A DNA stretch of 64,000 nucleotides from an uncultured Lachnospiraceae bacterium (GTDB lineage Bacteria > Bacillota > Clostridia > Lachnospirales > Lachnospiraceae): assembly GCA_910586755.1 (NCBI GenBank), contig CAJUJM010000066.1, positions 1 to 64,000 on the forward strand. The letters run 5' to 3'. Within the stretch, counting starts at the first letter, position 1; every line of letters begins with the position of its first letter. Shown in pieces: positions 7,660 to 17,477 of this stretch. The notes under the pieces were generated by a model, which ran no database searches, was not told where the DNA came from, and saw only the letters and a program-made list of their open reading frames with translations. Position numbers and translations under genes: made by a program.

Positions 7660-9624
7660 TTGAAGACAGAGCAAACAGCAAAGACAGACAACGGAGGAAA
7701 TGAAACAAAGATTCCCAGAACTACCAGACGGCCGAAAAATTACCGTATCAGTAAGAGCCGCAGCTACGGAAACGCCAAAGAAGGAAACATGAAAGAGGGA
7801 AATACCAAAGAAGCATCCAGAAGAGAAGGGTTTAGCTATGGAGAACGGCAGGGACAAGCCTATGGGCATGGAGTCAGGGAGCTATCCCTTACCCCCGCGC
7901 CTGAGATAACAAAACCGATTCAGAGCAGGAAACCTTCTAATAAGCAGAAAAAGAACTGGGATGGCAGCCAGCCTGCTCCAAAGGTTAAAATAATCCCTTT
8001 GGGGGGATTAGAGCAGATCGGCATGAATATTACGGCGTTTGAATGTGAGGACAGCATTATTGTAGTAGACTGCGGACTGGCATTTCCCAGTGATGACATG
8101 CTGGGTATTGATTTGGTGATACCGGATGTAACCTATCTGATTCAAAATATAGACAAGGTCAAAGGCTTTGTCATTACCCATGGACATGAAGATCATATAG
8201 GAGCCCTGCCTTATATTTTAAAACAGATCAACGCCCCTGTTTACGGAACCAAGCTGACCCTGGGGCTTATCGATAATAAACTGAAAGAGCACAACATGCT
8301 CAAAAGCGTAAAGCGCAAAGTTATGAAGCACGGACAGTCGGTGAATTTGGGGGCTTTCCGGGTGGAATTTATCAAGACCAACCACAGCATTGCAGATGCG
8401 TCTGCTTTGGCAATTTTCTCCCCGGCAGGTGTGATCTTGCATACAGGGGATTTTAAGATCGACTACACCCCCGTATTTGGGGATACTATAGATTTACAGC
8501 GCCTTGCAGAGCTTGGCAAAAAGGGTGTTTTAGCTCTTATGTGCGACAGCACCAATGCTATTCGTTCCGGATTCACTATGTCGGAGCGGACGGTAGGAAA
8601 AACCTTTGACTCTATCTTTGCTGACCACACCACCAGGAGAATCATTGTAGCAACCTTTGCTTCCAATGTGGATCGGGTTCAGCAGATTATTAATTCTGCC
8701 AATAAATACAACCGGAAGGTGGTAATTGAGGGCCGCAGTATGGTAAATGTGATTACTACGGCCAGCGAACTGGGATATATTAACATTCCTGAGGGAACCT
8801 TAATTGATATTGAGCAGCTGAAAAACTATCCAGAAGAGCAGACCGTACTGATTACCACCGGCAGCCAGGGAGAGTCTATGGCCGCCCTGTCCCGCATGGC
8901 GTCTTCCCTTCATCGAAAGGTTTCGATTATGCCGGGAGACGTGGTGATTTTAAGCTCAACCCCTATTCCCGGAAATGAAAAGGCAGTATCTAAGGTCATC
9001 AACGAGCTGTCCATGAAGGGAGCTGAGGTGATTTTCCAGGATACCCACGTGTCCGGACATGCCTGCCAGGAGGAAATTAAGCTTCTCTATTCCCTGATTC
9101 ACCCCACCTACTCGATTCCCATACATGGGGAATACCGGCACCGGATGGCTCAGAAAAATCTGGCCGAATCCGTAGGCATCCCCAAAGAAAATGTGGTAAT
9201 GATTAGTTCCGGCGATGTGCTGGAATTAAATGAAGAAACCTGCAGCATTGTGGATCACGTTCCGGCGGGAGGAATCCTGGTAGACGGTCTGGGCGTGGGA
9301 GACGTAGGAAATATTGTACTGCGCGACAGACAAAATCTGGCGCAAAATGGTATTATTGTGGTAGTTCTGACCCTGGAAAAGCACAGCAACCAGCTTCTTG
9401 CAGGCCCGGATATTGTATCCAGAGGTTTTGTATATGTCCGGGAGTCTGAAGACTTACTGGAAGAGGCCCAGACTGTGGTGGACGAGGCGGTTGCAGACTG
9501 CTTAAATCACCATATTGCAGACTGGGGCAAGATCAAAACCATTATCCGGGACAGCTTAAGCGAGTTTTTGTGGAAGCGTATGAAGCGCAATCCTATGATT
9601 CTGCCCATTATCATGGAAGTATAA
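7660..9624 (+). CDS. rnj: Ribonuclease J with long N-terminal extension
   Basis: RNase J is a 5'-3' exonuclease and endonuclease for mRNA decay and rRNA maturation. The metallo-beta-lactamase motif is HGHEDHIGALPY, and the beta-CASP part shows TTGSQGESMAALSRMA and HVSGHACQEEI. The start is TTG 7660, seven bases after GGAGG (7648-7652); an ATG at 7656 is out of frame and closes after 15 codons. The catalytic core begins with VKIIPLGGLEQIGMN near residue 109, so there is an extension of about 105 residues rich in K, R, S and G, probably disordered, not found in typical 555-aa RNase J. Confidence 0.94.
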   Translation: MKTEQTAKTDNGGNETKIPRTTRRPKNYRISKSRSYGNAKEGNMKEGNTKEASRREGFSYGERQGQAYGHGVRELSLTPAPEITKPIQSRKPSNKQKKNWDGSQPAPKVKIIPLGGLEQIGMNITAFECEDSIIVVDCGLAFPSDDMLGIDLVIPDVTYLIQNIDKVKGFVITHGHEDHIGALPYILKQINAPVYGTKLTLGLIDNKLKEHNMLKSVKRKVMKHGQSVNLGAFRVEFIKTNHSIADASALAIFSPAGVILHTGDFKIDYTPVFGDTIDLQRLAELGKKGVLALMCDSTNAIRSGFTMSERTVGKTFDSIFADHTTRRIIVATFASNVDRVQQIINSANKYNRKVVIEGRSMVNVITTASELGYINIPEGTLIDIEQLKNYPEEQTVLITTGSQGESMAALSRMASSLHRKVSIMPGDVVILSSTPIPGNEKAVSKVINELSMKGAEVIFQDTHVSGHACQEEIKLLYSLIHPTYSIPIHGEYRHRMAQKNLAESVGIPKENVVMISSGDVLELNEETCSIVDHVPAGGILVDGLGVGDVGNIVLRDRQNLAQNGIIVVVLTLEKHSNQLLAGPDIVSRGFVYVRESEDLLEEAQTVVDEAVADCLNHHIADWGKIKTIIRDSLSEFLWKRMKRNPMILPIIMEV

Positions 9625-9637
9625 AGAGGAATACATT

Positions 9638-10027
9638 ATGAGCGAGACGACAAAAGATATCAACAGGGTGACGGGAACGATTATCGGGATTTCTTTCCGG
9701 CTGATTTTGTATGCCATTGCGATTTTACTTATCTATAAGGGAGCAACTAAAGGATACGAATTTGGCCATGAGATTTTCTACGCTTCCGCTATGGAGGCGC
9801 CGCCGGGCCACAGCATGGAGATTCAGGTGGACGCCGGGGACTCGGTGTCTGCTGTGGGAAAGACGCTGGAGGAAAATGGCCTGATTAATAACCAGTATTC
9901 TTTTATTATCCAGGCTATGGTTTACGACTATGAGATTCAGCCCGGAACCTATACCTTAAATACCTCTCTCACTTCCAGAGAAATTTTGGACATCTTAAGT
10001 ACAGATGTGCAAGAGGAGGAAGAATGA
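9638..10027 (+). CDS. MltG-like membrane protein without catalytic domain
   Basis: A 129-aa protein with one membrane segment at about residues 18-38, then an extracellular region resembling the LysM-like domain of the endolytic transglycosylase MltG: VDAGDSVSAVGKTLEENGLI, then QPGTYTLNTSLTSREILDIL. In Bacillus the full mltG (yrrL) sits at this place in the cluster, just before yrrM. Here the transglycosylase domain is absent and the ORF ends in acidic residues overlapping the next gene by four bases. I infer a peptidoglycan-binding or regulatory relic of MltG. Confidence 0.7.
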   Translation: MSETTKDINRVTGTIIGISFRLILYAIAILLIYKGATKGYEFGHEIFYASAMEAPPGHSMEIQVDAGDSVSAVGKTLEENGLINNQYSFIIQAMVYDYEIQPGTYTLNTSLTSREILDILSTDVQEEEE

Positions 10028-10677
10028 CGGAGAGGGAGCGGATTTCCGACTTTATCGTTTCGTTAGAACGGGGCCATGGGGATTTGTGCGACAGCATTGC
10101 CAAAAGGGCAAGGGAGGACAGAGTGCCCATTATTCGTGGGGAGACCGCCGCCTTTTTAAAAGCCATGACGGCGGCAGTTTCCCCAAAGGCCATTTTAGAG
10201 GTAGGGACTGCAGTAGGATATTCGGCTCTTTTGATGGCCCAGGCAAGTTCCGGTGACTGCGCGATCACTACCATTGAGAAGTATGAAAAGCGGATCCTGG
10301 AAGCCAGGGAAAACTTTAGAAAGGCAGGAATGGAGGATCGGATCACCCTGTTAGAAGGAGATGCAGGTCAGATTCTTGCCGGGCTTTCCGGATCTTATGA
10401 TTTGATTTTTATGGACGCGGCAAAGGGCCAATATATTCATTGGCTGCCTGATGTGCTGCGCCTTCTGTCCCCCGGAGGCATGTTGATATCGGACAATGTT
10501 CTCCAGGATAATACCATTCTGGAATCCCGTTTTGCCATAGAGCGGCGGGACAGAACCATCCACAGCAGGATGCGGGAATATTTATTCCAGTTAAAAAACC
10601 ACAAAGATCTGACCACCTCTATTATCCCCATTGGAGACGGAGTGACGGTCAGCGTAAAAAATAAGGTGTGCATATGA
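10024..10677 (+). CDS. trmR: SAM-dependent O-methyltransferase, TrmR-like
   Basis: Class I methyltransferase of the O-methyltransferase 3 family, with ILEVGTAVGYSALLMA as motif I and FMDAAKGQY as the metal-site strand. The homologue YrrM of Bacillus (TrmR) methylates 5-hydroxyuridine at tRNA position 34. The product of the next gene resembles TrhP, which makes that hydroxyuridine, so the assignment fits the context. It overlaps both neighbours by four bases (ATGA). Confidence 0.82.
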   Translation: MTERERISDFIVSLERGHGDLCDSIAKRAREDRVPIIRGETAAFLKAMTAAVSPKAILEVGTAVGYSALLMAQASSGDCAITTIEKYEKRILEARENFRKAGMEDRITLLEGDAGQILAGLSGSYDLIFMDAAKGQYIHWLPDVLRLLSPGGMLISDNVLQDNTILESRFAIERRDRTIHSRMREYLFQLKNHKDLTTSIIPIGDGVTVSVKNKVCI

Positions 10678-11900
10678 GAAAGACCGAACTGTTAATCCCG
10701 GCGGGAAGCCTGGACGTATTAAAGACCGCTGTGATTTATGGGGCGGATGCCGTCTATATCGGCGGGGAAGTCTTTGGTCTCCGGGCTAAGGCCAAAAATT
10801 TCTCCAACCAGGAGATGAAAGAGGGGATCGCTTTTGCCCATGAGAGAGGGGCAAAAGTTTACATTACTGCCAACATTCTGGCCCACAATCAAGACCTGGC
10901 CGGGGTGGAGGCGTATTTTCATGAGCTGAACGAAATCCGGCCGGACGCCCTGATTATTTCCGATCCCGGCGTATTTGCCATTGCCCGCCGCATACTGCCT
11001 GATATAGAGCTTCATATCAGTACCCAGGCCAATAATACCAATTACGGTACTTACCGGTTCTGGTATGAACTGGGGGCCAAACGGGTGGTTTCAGCCAGAG
11101 AGCTTTCCCTGGCTGAGCTGAAAGAAATCCGGGCTAACATCCCGGAGGATATGGAGATAGAGAGCTTTATCCATGGGGCCATGTGTATTTCCTATTCCGG
11201 GCGCTGCCTGCTGAGCAATTATTTTACGGGCCGGGATGCAAATCAGGGAGCCTGCACTCATCCATGCCGCTGGAAGTACGCAGTGGTGGAGGAAACCAGG
11301 CCGGGAGAGTATATGCCTGTCTATGAAAACGAGAGAGGCACTTATATTTTTAACTCTAAAGATCTGTGTATGATTGAGCATATTCCGGAACTTATGGAAG
11401 CCGGAATTGACAGCTTTAAGATAGAGGGACGGATGAAAACCGCCCTTTATGTGGCAACGGTGGCCAGAACCTACCGGAAAGCCATTGACGATTACAAAAA
11501 GGATCCGGCCCTCTACCGCTCAAACCTGGAGTGGTACAAAGAGGAAATCGGAAAGTGCACTTACCGGGAATTTACCACAGGCTTTTATTTCGGAAAGCCG
11601 GATGAGACCACTCAGATTTATGATAACAGCACTTATGTGAAAAACTATACTTATCTGGGAACTGTAGAAACGGTCGATGGATCCGGCCGGTGCCGTATTG
11701 AACAGAAAAATAAATTTTCTGTAGGCGAAACCATTGAGATTATGAAGCCGGACGGTAGAAATATAATGGCTGTGGTAAAAGGAATCTGCGATAATGAAGG
11801 GAATGCCAGGGAAAGCGCCCCTCACCCCAAGGAGATTCTGTGGGTAGAGCTTAATCAGGAGACAGAAGACTATGATATTCTGCGCCGCCGGGAGCCGTAA
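10674..11900 (+). CDS. trhP: U32 family protein, tRNA uridine 5-hydroxylation (TrhP-like)
   Basis: Peptidase U32 family. The start of the barrel reads LLIPAGSLDVLKTAVIYGADAVYIGG. The signature SFIHGAMCISYSGRCLLSNYFTGRDANQGAC holds the cysteines, and IEGRMKTALYVA follows. TrhP-type U32 proteins form 5-hydroxyuridine at tRNA position 34 from prephenate. ATG 10674 overlaps the trmR stop (ATGA); a GTG at 10668 is in the same frame but less likely. Bacillus has two such genes (yrrN, yrrO) here; this locus has one, with a longer U32 gene elsewhere at 39011. Confidence 0.88.
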   Translation: MRKTELLIPAGSLDVLKTAVIYGADAVYIGGEVFGLRAKAKNFSNQEMKEGIAFAHERGAKVYITANILAHNQDLAGVEAYFHELNEIRPDALIISDPGVFAIARRILPDIELHISTQANNTNYGTYRFWYELGAKRVVSARELSLAELKEIRANIPEDMEIESFIHGAMCISYSGRCLLSNYFTGRDANQGACTHPCRWKYAVVEETRPGEYMPVYENERGTYIFNSKDLCMIEHIPELMEAGIDSFKIEGRMKTALYVATVARTYRKAIDDYKKDPALYRSNLEWYKEEIGKCTYREFTTGFYFGKPDETTQIYDNSTYVKNYTYLGTVETVDGSGRCRIEQKNKFSVGETIEIMKPDGRNIMAVVKGICDNEGNARESAPHPKEILWVELNQETEDYDILRRREP

Positions 11901-11962
11901 GGAACCGGAGGCGCTTCGCCGTATGCGGGTCAAAGTGACAAAGGAGAAAGGAGGAGCTGAAA

Positions 11963-12787
11963 ATGACCGGATTCTTTGGGATTCTGGCAGGCTGCTGCGT
12001 AATTTACGGAACCATAGTGGTTTTATATTCCGGGATCAGCAATCTGTGGCTGTGGGCCGGCCTTGCCGCTTTTTTCGGCGGGTTGGCATGGGGATATCAC
12101 TATTATTCTCTTCATAAAAAGGCAGTTCCTCTGTGGGTTCCGGTATCGGCAGGCACCTTCTGCGTAGCCTGTCTGGTAATTTTCATTGCCATAGAGGCGC
12201 TGATCTTTTTGGGGGCATCCGGCAGCTCCCAGCCTAATCTGGATTATGTGATTGTTCTGGGAGCCAGGGTAAAAGAGGAAGGGGTCAGCAACTCTCTAAA
12301 AAAGAGGCTGGACACTGCCATCCAATATTCCCGGGAAAACCCGGAGACGGTATTTGTGCTGTCAGGGGGAAAAGGAGAAGACGAGCCGGTTACCGAGGCG
12401 GAGGCTATGCGGGATTATATGGTATACAATGGCATATCCCCGGATAAAATTTTATTAGAAACCCACTCTACCAGCACAGTAGAAAATATCGCCTACAGCC
12501 GTCTGGTGATAGAAGAAGATCGGGCCCAAAAGAAGGAACGGCAGGCCTCTTCTGTGAATAAAATGCTTCTTCCCTCAGGAGCAGTGGTAGTAGCCCCGGA
12601 TAAGCCTGTTCAGATAGGAATTTTGACCAATAATTTCCACATGTTCCGGGCAAAAAAAATTGCAGGGAAGTGGGGAATCAAGGATGCGGCAGGGCTTGTG
12701 TCCCAGTCGGATCCGGTGCTGTTTTTCCACCAATGCATCAGGGAGGCCCTGGCTATTTTTAAGGACAGGCTTATGGGAAACATGTAA
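11963..12787 (+). CDS. YdcF family (DUF218) membrane protein
   Basis: A 274-aa protein with about three hydrophobic segments in residues 1-85, then a DUF218 domain: LDYVIVLGARVKEEGVS, VFVLSGGKG, EAEAMRDYMV and ETHSTSTVENIAYS. E. coli relatives SanA, ElyC and YdcF are linked to envelope homeostasis; the exact reaction is unknown. The start has AAAGGAGGA upstream. It ends 23 bases before the M16 peptidase gene. Confidence 0.85.
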   Translation: MTGFFGILAGCCVIYGTIVVLYSGISNLWLWAGLAAFFGGLAWGYHYYSLHKKAVPLWVPVSAGTFCVACLVIFIAIEALIFLGASGSSQPNLDYVIVLGARVKEEGVSNSLKKRLDTAIQYSRENPETVFVLSGGKGEDEPVTEAEAMRDYMVYNGISPDKILLETHSTSTVENIAYSRLVIEEDRAQKKERQASSVNKMLLPSGAVVVAPDKPVQIGILTNNFHMFRAKKIAGKWGIKDAAGLVSQSDPVLFFHQCIREALAIFKDRLMGNM

Positions 12788-12810
12788 AAATGTGACAGAA
12801 AGGACAGAAT

Positions 12811-15789
12811 ATGAGCAAATTGGAAGCATTAGAGACATACAGGATTGTGGAGCAGAAAACCATAGAGGAGATGAACTCCAAAGGCTGGGTGCTGGAACAT
12901 AAAAAAACAGGCGCAAAGGTCTTTCTGATGGAAAATGAGGATGATAATAAGGTGTTTTCCATCGGTTTTCGTACCCCGCCACAGGACAGCACAGGACTGC
13001 CCCATATTTTAGAGCACAGCGTCCTCTGCGGATCTGAAAAATTTCCGGTAAAGGATCCTTTTGTGGAGCTGGTTAAAGGCTCCTTAAACACCTTTTTAAA
13101 TGCCATGACCTATCCTGACAAGACGGTGTACCCGGTTGCAAGCTGCAATGAGAAGGATTTTCAGAACCTTATGGACGTTTACATGGATGCAGTTTTACAT
13201 CCCAATATCTATCAGGAGCCTAAGATTTTCATGCAGGAAGGCTGGCACTATGAGCTGGAAAGCCCGGAGTCGGATCTGACCATTAACGGAGTGGTTTACA
13301 ACGAGATGAAGGGAGCTTTTTCTTCTCCGGAGGGAGTGTTAGACAGGGTAACCCGCCAGGTGCTGTTTCCGGGTACTTCTTACACCAATGAATCCGGCGG
13401 TGATCCGGCGGTAATCCCGGATCTGACTTATGAACAGTTTCTTGATTTCCACCGCGCCTACTATCATCCGTCCAACAGCTATCTCTATCTTTACGGGAAT
13501 ATGGATATGGCAGAAAAGCTGGACTGGCTGGACAAGGCTTACCTGAGCCATTATGAGAAGCGGGAGACAGATTCTTCCATAAAGCTCCAAAAGCCTTTTG
13601 AAAAACCGGTGGAAAAAGAGATTTATTACTCTATTGCAGACGGAGAGCCGGAAGATCATGCTTCTTATCTGTCAGTCAACACAGTAGTGGGAACAGATCT
13701 GGATCCCAAACTTTACGTAGCATTTCAGATTTTGGAATACACCCTCATTGATGTGCCCGGCGCTCCCTTAAAGAAGGCGTTATACGATGCAGGAATCGGC
13801 CAGGACATTTTAGGAGGCTATGAAAATGGCATCCTTCAGCCCTATTTTTCCGTTATCGCCAAAAATGCCCAGGCGGATCAGAAAGAAGAGTTTCTTTCTG
13901 TGGTAAAGGGAACTTTAAGAAAGCTGGCGGACCAGGGCATAGATAAAAAGAGCCTGCTGGCAGGTTTGAATTATTATGAATTCCGTTATCGGGAGGCAGA
14001 TTACGGCTCTGCCCCCAAGGGATTAATGTACGGCCTGTGGTCAATGGACAGCTGGCTTTATGGCGGGGATCCTATGATGCATCTGTGCTATCAGGAGACC
14101 TTTGACTTTTTAAAGGAAGCGGTAAACCAGGGGTATTTTGAGGAATTAATTAAGAAATATTTACTGGATAACCCCTTTGAAGCAGTGGTTACTGTAAAGC
14201 CCCGGCGCAACCTGACTGCCCAGGAAGATGCGGCTCTGGCTGCCAGGCTGGCCGAGAAGAAAGCAGGACTTTCCCGGGAAGAGATCGATAAGCTGGTAGC
14301 CCAGACCAAGGCATTAAAAGAGTACCAGGAGATCCCCTCCCCCCAGGAAGAGCTGGCCAAGATTCCCCTTCTGAAAAGGGAGGATATCAAAACCAAGGCA
14401 GAAAAAATCTACTGGGATGAAAAAGAGGAGGCCGGGGTTACGGTTCTTCACCACAATCTGTTTACCGCCGGAATCGGATATCTTCAGCTTTTATTTAAAA
14501 CGGGAAATCTTCCGGCAGAGGATCTGCCTTATGTAGGGCTGTTAAAAGCGGTTTTGGGCTATGTGGATACGGAGAATTATACCTACGCAGATTTAACCAG
14601 CGAGATTTATCTAAACAGCGGCGGAATCAGTATTTCTACCAATTCCTATCCCAACCTGAAAAAGCCGGAGGAATTTACCGGGGTGTTTACCGCTTCAGTT
14701 AAGGTTTTCTATGATAAAATCGGCTTTGGCCTGGGCATTTTAAACGAGGTGCTGACCAAATCCAGGCTGGAGGACGAAAAGCGGCTGGGAGAGATTTTGG
14801 CAGAGACCAAATCCCGATCCCGCATGAAGCTGGAAAGCGGATCCCACTCTGCAGCGGTAGCCAGAGCTACCTCCTACTTCTCACCGATTTCCTATTTTAA
14901 TGATTTAACCGGCGGCATTGGGTTTTATCATTTCCTGGAAAAGGCTGTAAAGGAATACGAGGCCAGTCCCGAGGCAAAGAAAGCCTTGATTGCAAAGCTG
15001 AAGGAGACAGCCGCCAAATTGTTTACCAAAGAAAACCTGCTGGTCAGCTATACGGCTGACGAGAAAGGCTATGAGCTTCTGCCCGGGGAACTGGCCGGAT
15101 TTACGGCTTCTTTAAAGGCTGGAAAGGAACTGGATGCTTGGGAGCAGGAGGCGGCCAGAGAGGCTCTGGCTATTTACGGGAAAGCTTCCTCCTTTGCCCC
15201 AGGAAACCGCAATGAAGGGTTTAAAACGGCTTCCCAGGTTAACTATGTGGCCCGGTGCGGGAATTTCCGGGAGAAAGGCCTTTCTTATACCGGAGCTTTA
15301 AGGATATTAAAGGTTATTTTAAGTTATGACTATTTGTGGCTGAATCTTCGGGTTAAGGGGGGCGCTTACGGATGCATGAGCGGCTTTGGCAGATCCGGGG
15401 AAGGGTATCTGGTTTCCTACCGGGATCCTAATCTGACTGAAACCAATAAAATTTATGAGGGGATTCCGGAATACCTGGAAAACCTTACTGTGGACGAAAG
15501 GGATATGACCAAGTACGTGATTGGAACCATCAGTGATGTGGATACTCCGCTGACTCCTTCTGTAAAAGGATCCAGAGGATTGTCTGCGTATCTGTCCGGA
15601 GTGACGGAAGAGATGCTGCAGGAAGAAAGGGATCAGATCCTGACTGCCACCCAAAAAGACATTCGGGCCCTGGCGCCTATTGTACAGGCTGTTTTGGATA
15701 CAGGCAGCTTGTGCGTGATAGGAAACGAAGAGAAAGTTAAGAAAAACCAGGAGATTTTCAAAGAGGTGAAGGCGCTTTTTGGCGCGTGA
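12811..15789 (+). CDS. M16C family zinc metallopeptidase (PreP/Cym1-like)
   Basis: A 992-aa insulinase-superfamily peptidase. The inverted zinc motif HILEH (HxxEH) is near residue 68, in PHILEHSVLCGSEKFPVKDPF, with the distal glutamate in GVVYNEMKGAFSS. The length and the DPFVELVKGSLNTFLNAMTYPDKTVYP region match the single-chain presequence-protease type. It probably degrades peptides in the cytoplasm, as no signal peptide is present. Confidence 0.93.
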   Translation: MSKLEALETYRIVEQKTIEEMNSKGWVLEHKKTGAKVFLMENEDDNKVFSIGFRTPPQDSTGLPHILEHSVLCGSEKFPVKDPFVELVKGSLNTFLNAMTYPDKTVYPVASCNEKDFQNLMDVYMDAVLHPNIYQEPKIFMQEGWHYELESPESDLTINGVVYNEMKGAFSSPEGVLDRVTRQVLFPGTSYTNESGGDPAVIPDLTYEQFLDFHRAYYHPSNSYLYLYGNMDMAEKLDWLDKAYLSHYEKRETDSSIKLQKPFEKPVEKEIYYSIADGEPEDHASYLSVNTVVGTDLDPKLYVAFQILEYTLIDVPGAPLKKALYDAGIGQDILGGYENGILQPYFSVIAKNAQADQKEEFLSVVKGTLRKLADQGIDKKSLLAGLNYYEFRYREADYGSAPKGLMYGLWSMDSWLYGGDPMMHLCYQETFDFLKEAVNQGYFEELIKKYLLDNPFEAVVTVKPRRNLTAQEDAALAARLAEKKAGLSREEIDKLVAQTKALKEYQEIPSPQEELAKIPLLKREDIKTKAEKIYWDEKEEAGVTVLHHNLFTAGIGYLQLLFKTGNLPAEDLPYVGLLKAVLGYVDTENYTYADLTSEIYLNSGGISISTNSYPNLKKPEEFTGVFTASVKVFYDKIGFGLGILNEVLTKSRLEDEKRLGEILAETKSRSRMKLESGSHSAAVARATSYFSPISYFNDLTGGIGFYHFLEKAVKEYEASPEAKKALIAKLKETAAKLFTKENLLVSYTADEKGYELLPGELAGFTASLKAGKELDAWEQEAAREALAIYGKASSFAPGNRNEGFKTASQVNYVARCGNFREKGLSYTGALRILKVILSYDYLWLNLRVKGGAYGCMSGFGRSGEGYLVSYRDPNLTETNKIYEGIPEYLENLTVDERDMTKYVIGTISDVDTPLTPSVKGSRGLSAYLSGVTEEMLQEERDQILTATQKDIRALAPIVQAVLDTGSLCVIGNEEKVKKNQEIFKEVKALFGA

Positions 15790-15823
15790 TCTCATATTCT
15801 GATACGATAAAGGAGTTATACTC

Positions 15824-16723
15824 ATGGAAAAAAAATCCGGTTTTGTCACCCTGATTGGCCGTCCCAACGTGGGAAAATCCACGTTAATGAACCACCTGAT
15901 AGGACAGAAAATCGCCATCACATCGGACAAACCTCAAACTACCAGAAACCGTATCCAGACGGTTTATACGGATGACCGGGGACAAATTGTTTTTGTGGAT
16001 ACCCCGGGCATCCACAAAGCAAAAAATAAGCTTGGCGAGTATATGGTAAATGTAGCGGAGCATACCTTAAAGGAGGTGGACGTGATCCTCTGGCTGGTAG
16101 AGCCCACTACCTTTATCGGCGCCGGGGAACGCCATATTGCACAGCAGTTAAACAAAGTAAAGACCCCGGTTATTCTGGTCATCAACAAAATAGATACAGT
16201 GAAGAAGCAGGAAGAGATTTTAACCTACATCAATGCTTATAAAGATATCTGCCCCTTTGCGGAGATCGTGCCGGTCTCCGCTTTGAAAGAGAGGGGGACG
16301 GACCTGCTGCTGGATTTAATGTTTGGCTACCTGCCTTACGGCCCTGAATTTTATGATGAGGATACCGTCACCGATCAGCCTATGCGCCAGATTGCCGCTG
16401 AGCTGATAAGGGAGAAAGCCCTGCGCCTGCTGGATGATGAGATTCCCCATGGAGTGGCGGTAACCATTGAGAAGATGCAGGAACGGAAAAACGGCATTAT
16501 GGATATTGAAGCCACCATTATCTGCGAGAGGGAGTCCCACAAAGGGATTATTATTGGGAAAGGCGGCAGTATGCTGAAAAGAATCGGCAGCGCCGCCAGA
16601 CGGGAGCTGGAAAAGATGCTGGAGCTTCAGGTGAATCTCCAGCTTTGGGTCAAGGTCCGCAAAGAATGGAGAGACAGCGATATCCTGATGAAAAACTACG
16701 GGTATAATCAGAAAGACATATAG
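15824..16723 (+). CDS. era: GTPase Era
   Basis: Era binds the 3' end of 16S rRNA during 30S assembly. G1 is GRPNVGKST, G3 is DTPG, G4 is NKID, and the C-terminal KH domain contains IIIGKGGSMLKRIGSAAR. The length of 299 aa is normal. AAGGAG lies upstream. recO follows after nine bases, the usual era-recO order in Firmicutes. Confidence 0.98.
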   Translation: MEKKSGFVTLIGRPNVGKSTLMNHLIGQKIAITSDKPQTTRNRIQTVYTDDRGQIVFVDTPGIHKAKNKLGEYMVNVAEHTLKEVDVILWLVEPTTFIGAGERHIAQQLNKVKTPVILVINKIDTVKKQEEILTYINAYKDICPFAEIVPVSALKERGTDLLLDLMFGYLPYGPEFYDEDTVTDQPMRQIAAELIREKALRLLDDEIPHGVAVTIEKMQERKNGIMDIEATIICERESHKGIIIGKGGSMLKRIGSAARRELEKMLELQVNLQLWVKVRKEWRDSDILMKNYGYNQKDI

Positions 16724-16732
16724 GAGGCTTCC

Positions 16733-17389
16733 ATGAGAGATACGGTCACGGTTACCGGTATGGTTATCAAATCGGCCCCGTCCGGGGAATATGACAAACG
16801 TCTGGTAATCCTGACCAGGGAGCGGGGGAAGATTACCGCTTTCGCCAGAGGAGCCAGAAGGCCAGGAAACGCTCTGATGGCTCCGGGGCGTCCCTTTGCA
16901 TTTGGGACTTTCCGCCTCTTTGAGGGGAGAGATGCCTACACCCTCCACTCAGCAGAAATTACCAATTACTTTGACGAGATTGCCATGGACATGGAAGCGG
17001 CCTGCTATGGCTCTTATTTTTTGGAAATTGCCGGCTACTATTCCAGAGAAAATGTGGAAGCCACGGATATGCTGAAGCTGATATACCAGTCCCTGCGGGC
17101 CCTGCTAAAGCCATCCATTCCCAATCCACTGATCCGCCGGGTCTATGAACTGAAGGTTATGGTGATAAACGGCGAATACACAGAGAACCCTACCCGTCCG
17201 GTCTGCGATTCTGCCGTTTACACCTGGCAGTATGTGGTCACATCCCCCATAGAATCCCTGTATCAGTTTACGGTAACCGATCAGGTCCTCAGAGAGTTTG
17301 GCGTATGTGTGGAAGATAATATGAACCGTTATATTGACAGGACATTTAAATCTCTGGATATTCTGGAAAGTATGGGGACGCTGGATTAA
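16733..17389 (+). CDS. recO: DNA repair protein RecO
   Basis: RecO loads RecA at gaps together with RecR. The N-terminal OB fold is recognisable from VTVTGMVIKSAPSGEYDKRLVILTRERGKITAFARGAR. At 218 aa it is short, and I see no CxxC zinc-finger pairs in the C-terminal part, only a lone Cys in PVCDSAVYTW. Loss of that zinc finger is seen in some Clostridia. AGGAGG lies before the start. Confidence 0.93.
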   Translation: MRDTVTVTGMVIKSAPSGEYDKRLVILTRERGKITAFARGARRPGNALMAPGRPFAFGTFRLFEGRDAYTLHSAEITNYFDEIAMDMEAACYGSYFLEIAGYYSRENVEATDMLKLIYQSLRALLKPSIPNPLIRRVYELKVMVINGEYTENPTRPVCDSAVYTWQYVVTSPIESLYQFTVTDQVLREFGVCVEDNMNRYIDRTFKSLDILESMGTLD

Positions 17390-17477
17390 GGTACAAATTG
17401 CAAGGAAGGTATTGAAAATATTCAGGAAAGAGGTTATGATATACCTCATATGGAAGAAACCATATAAGGAGGAGAAT

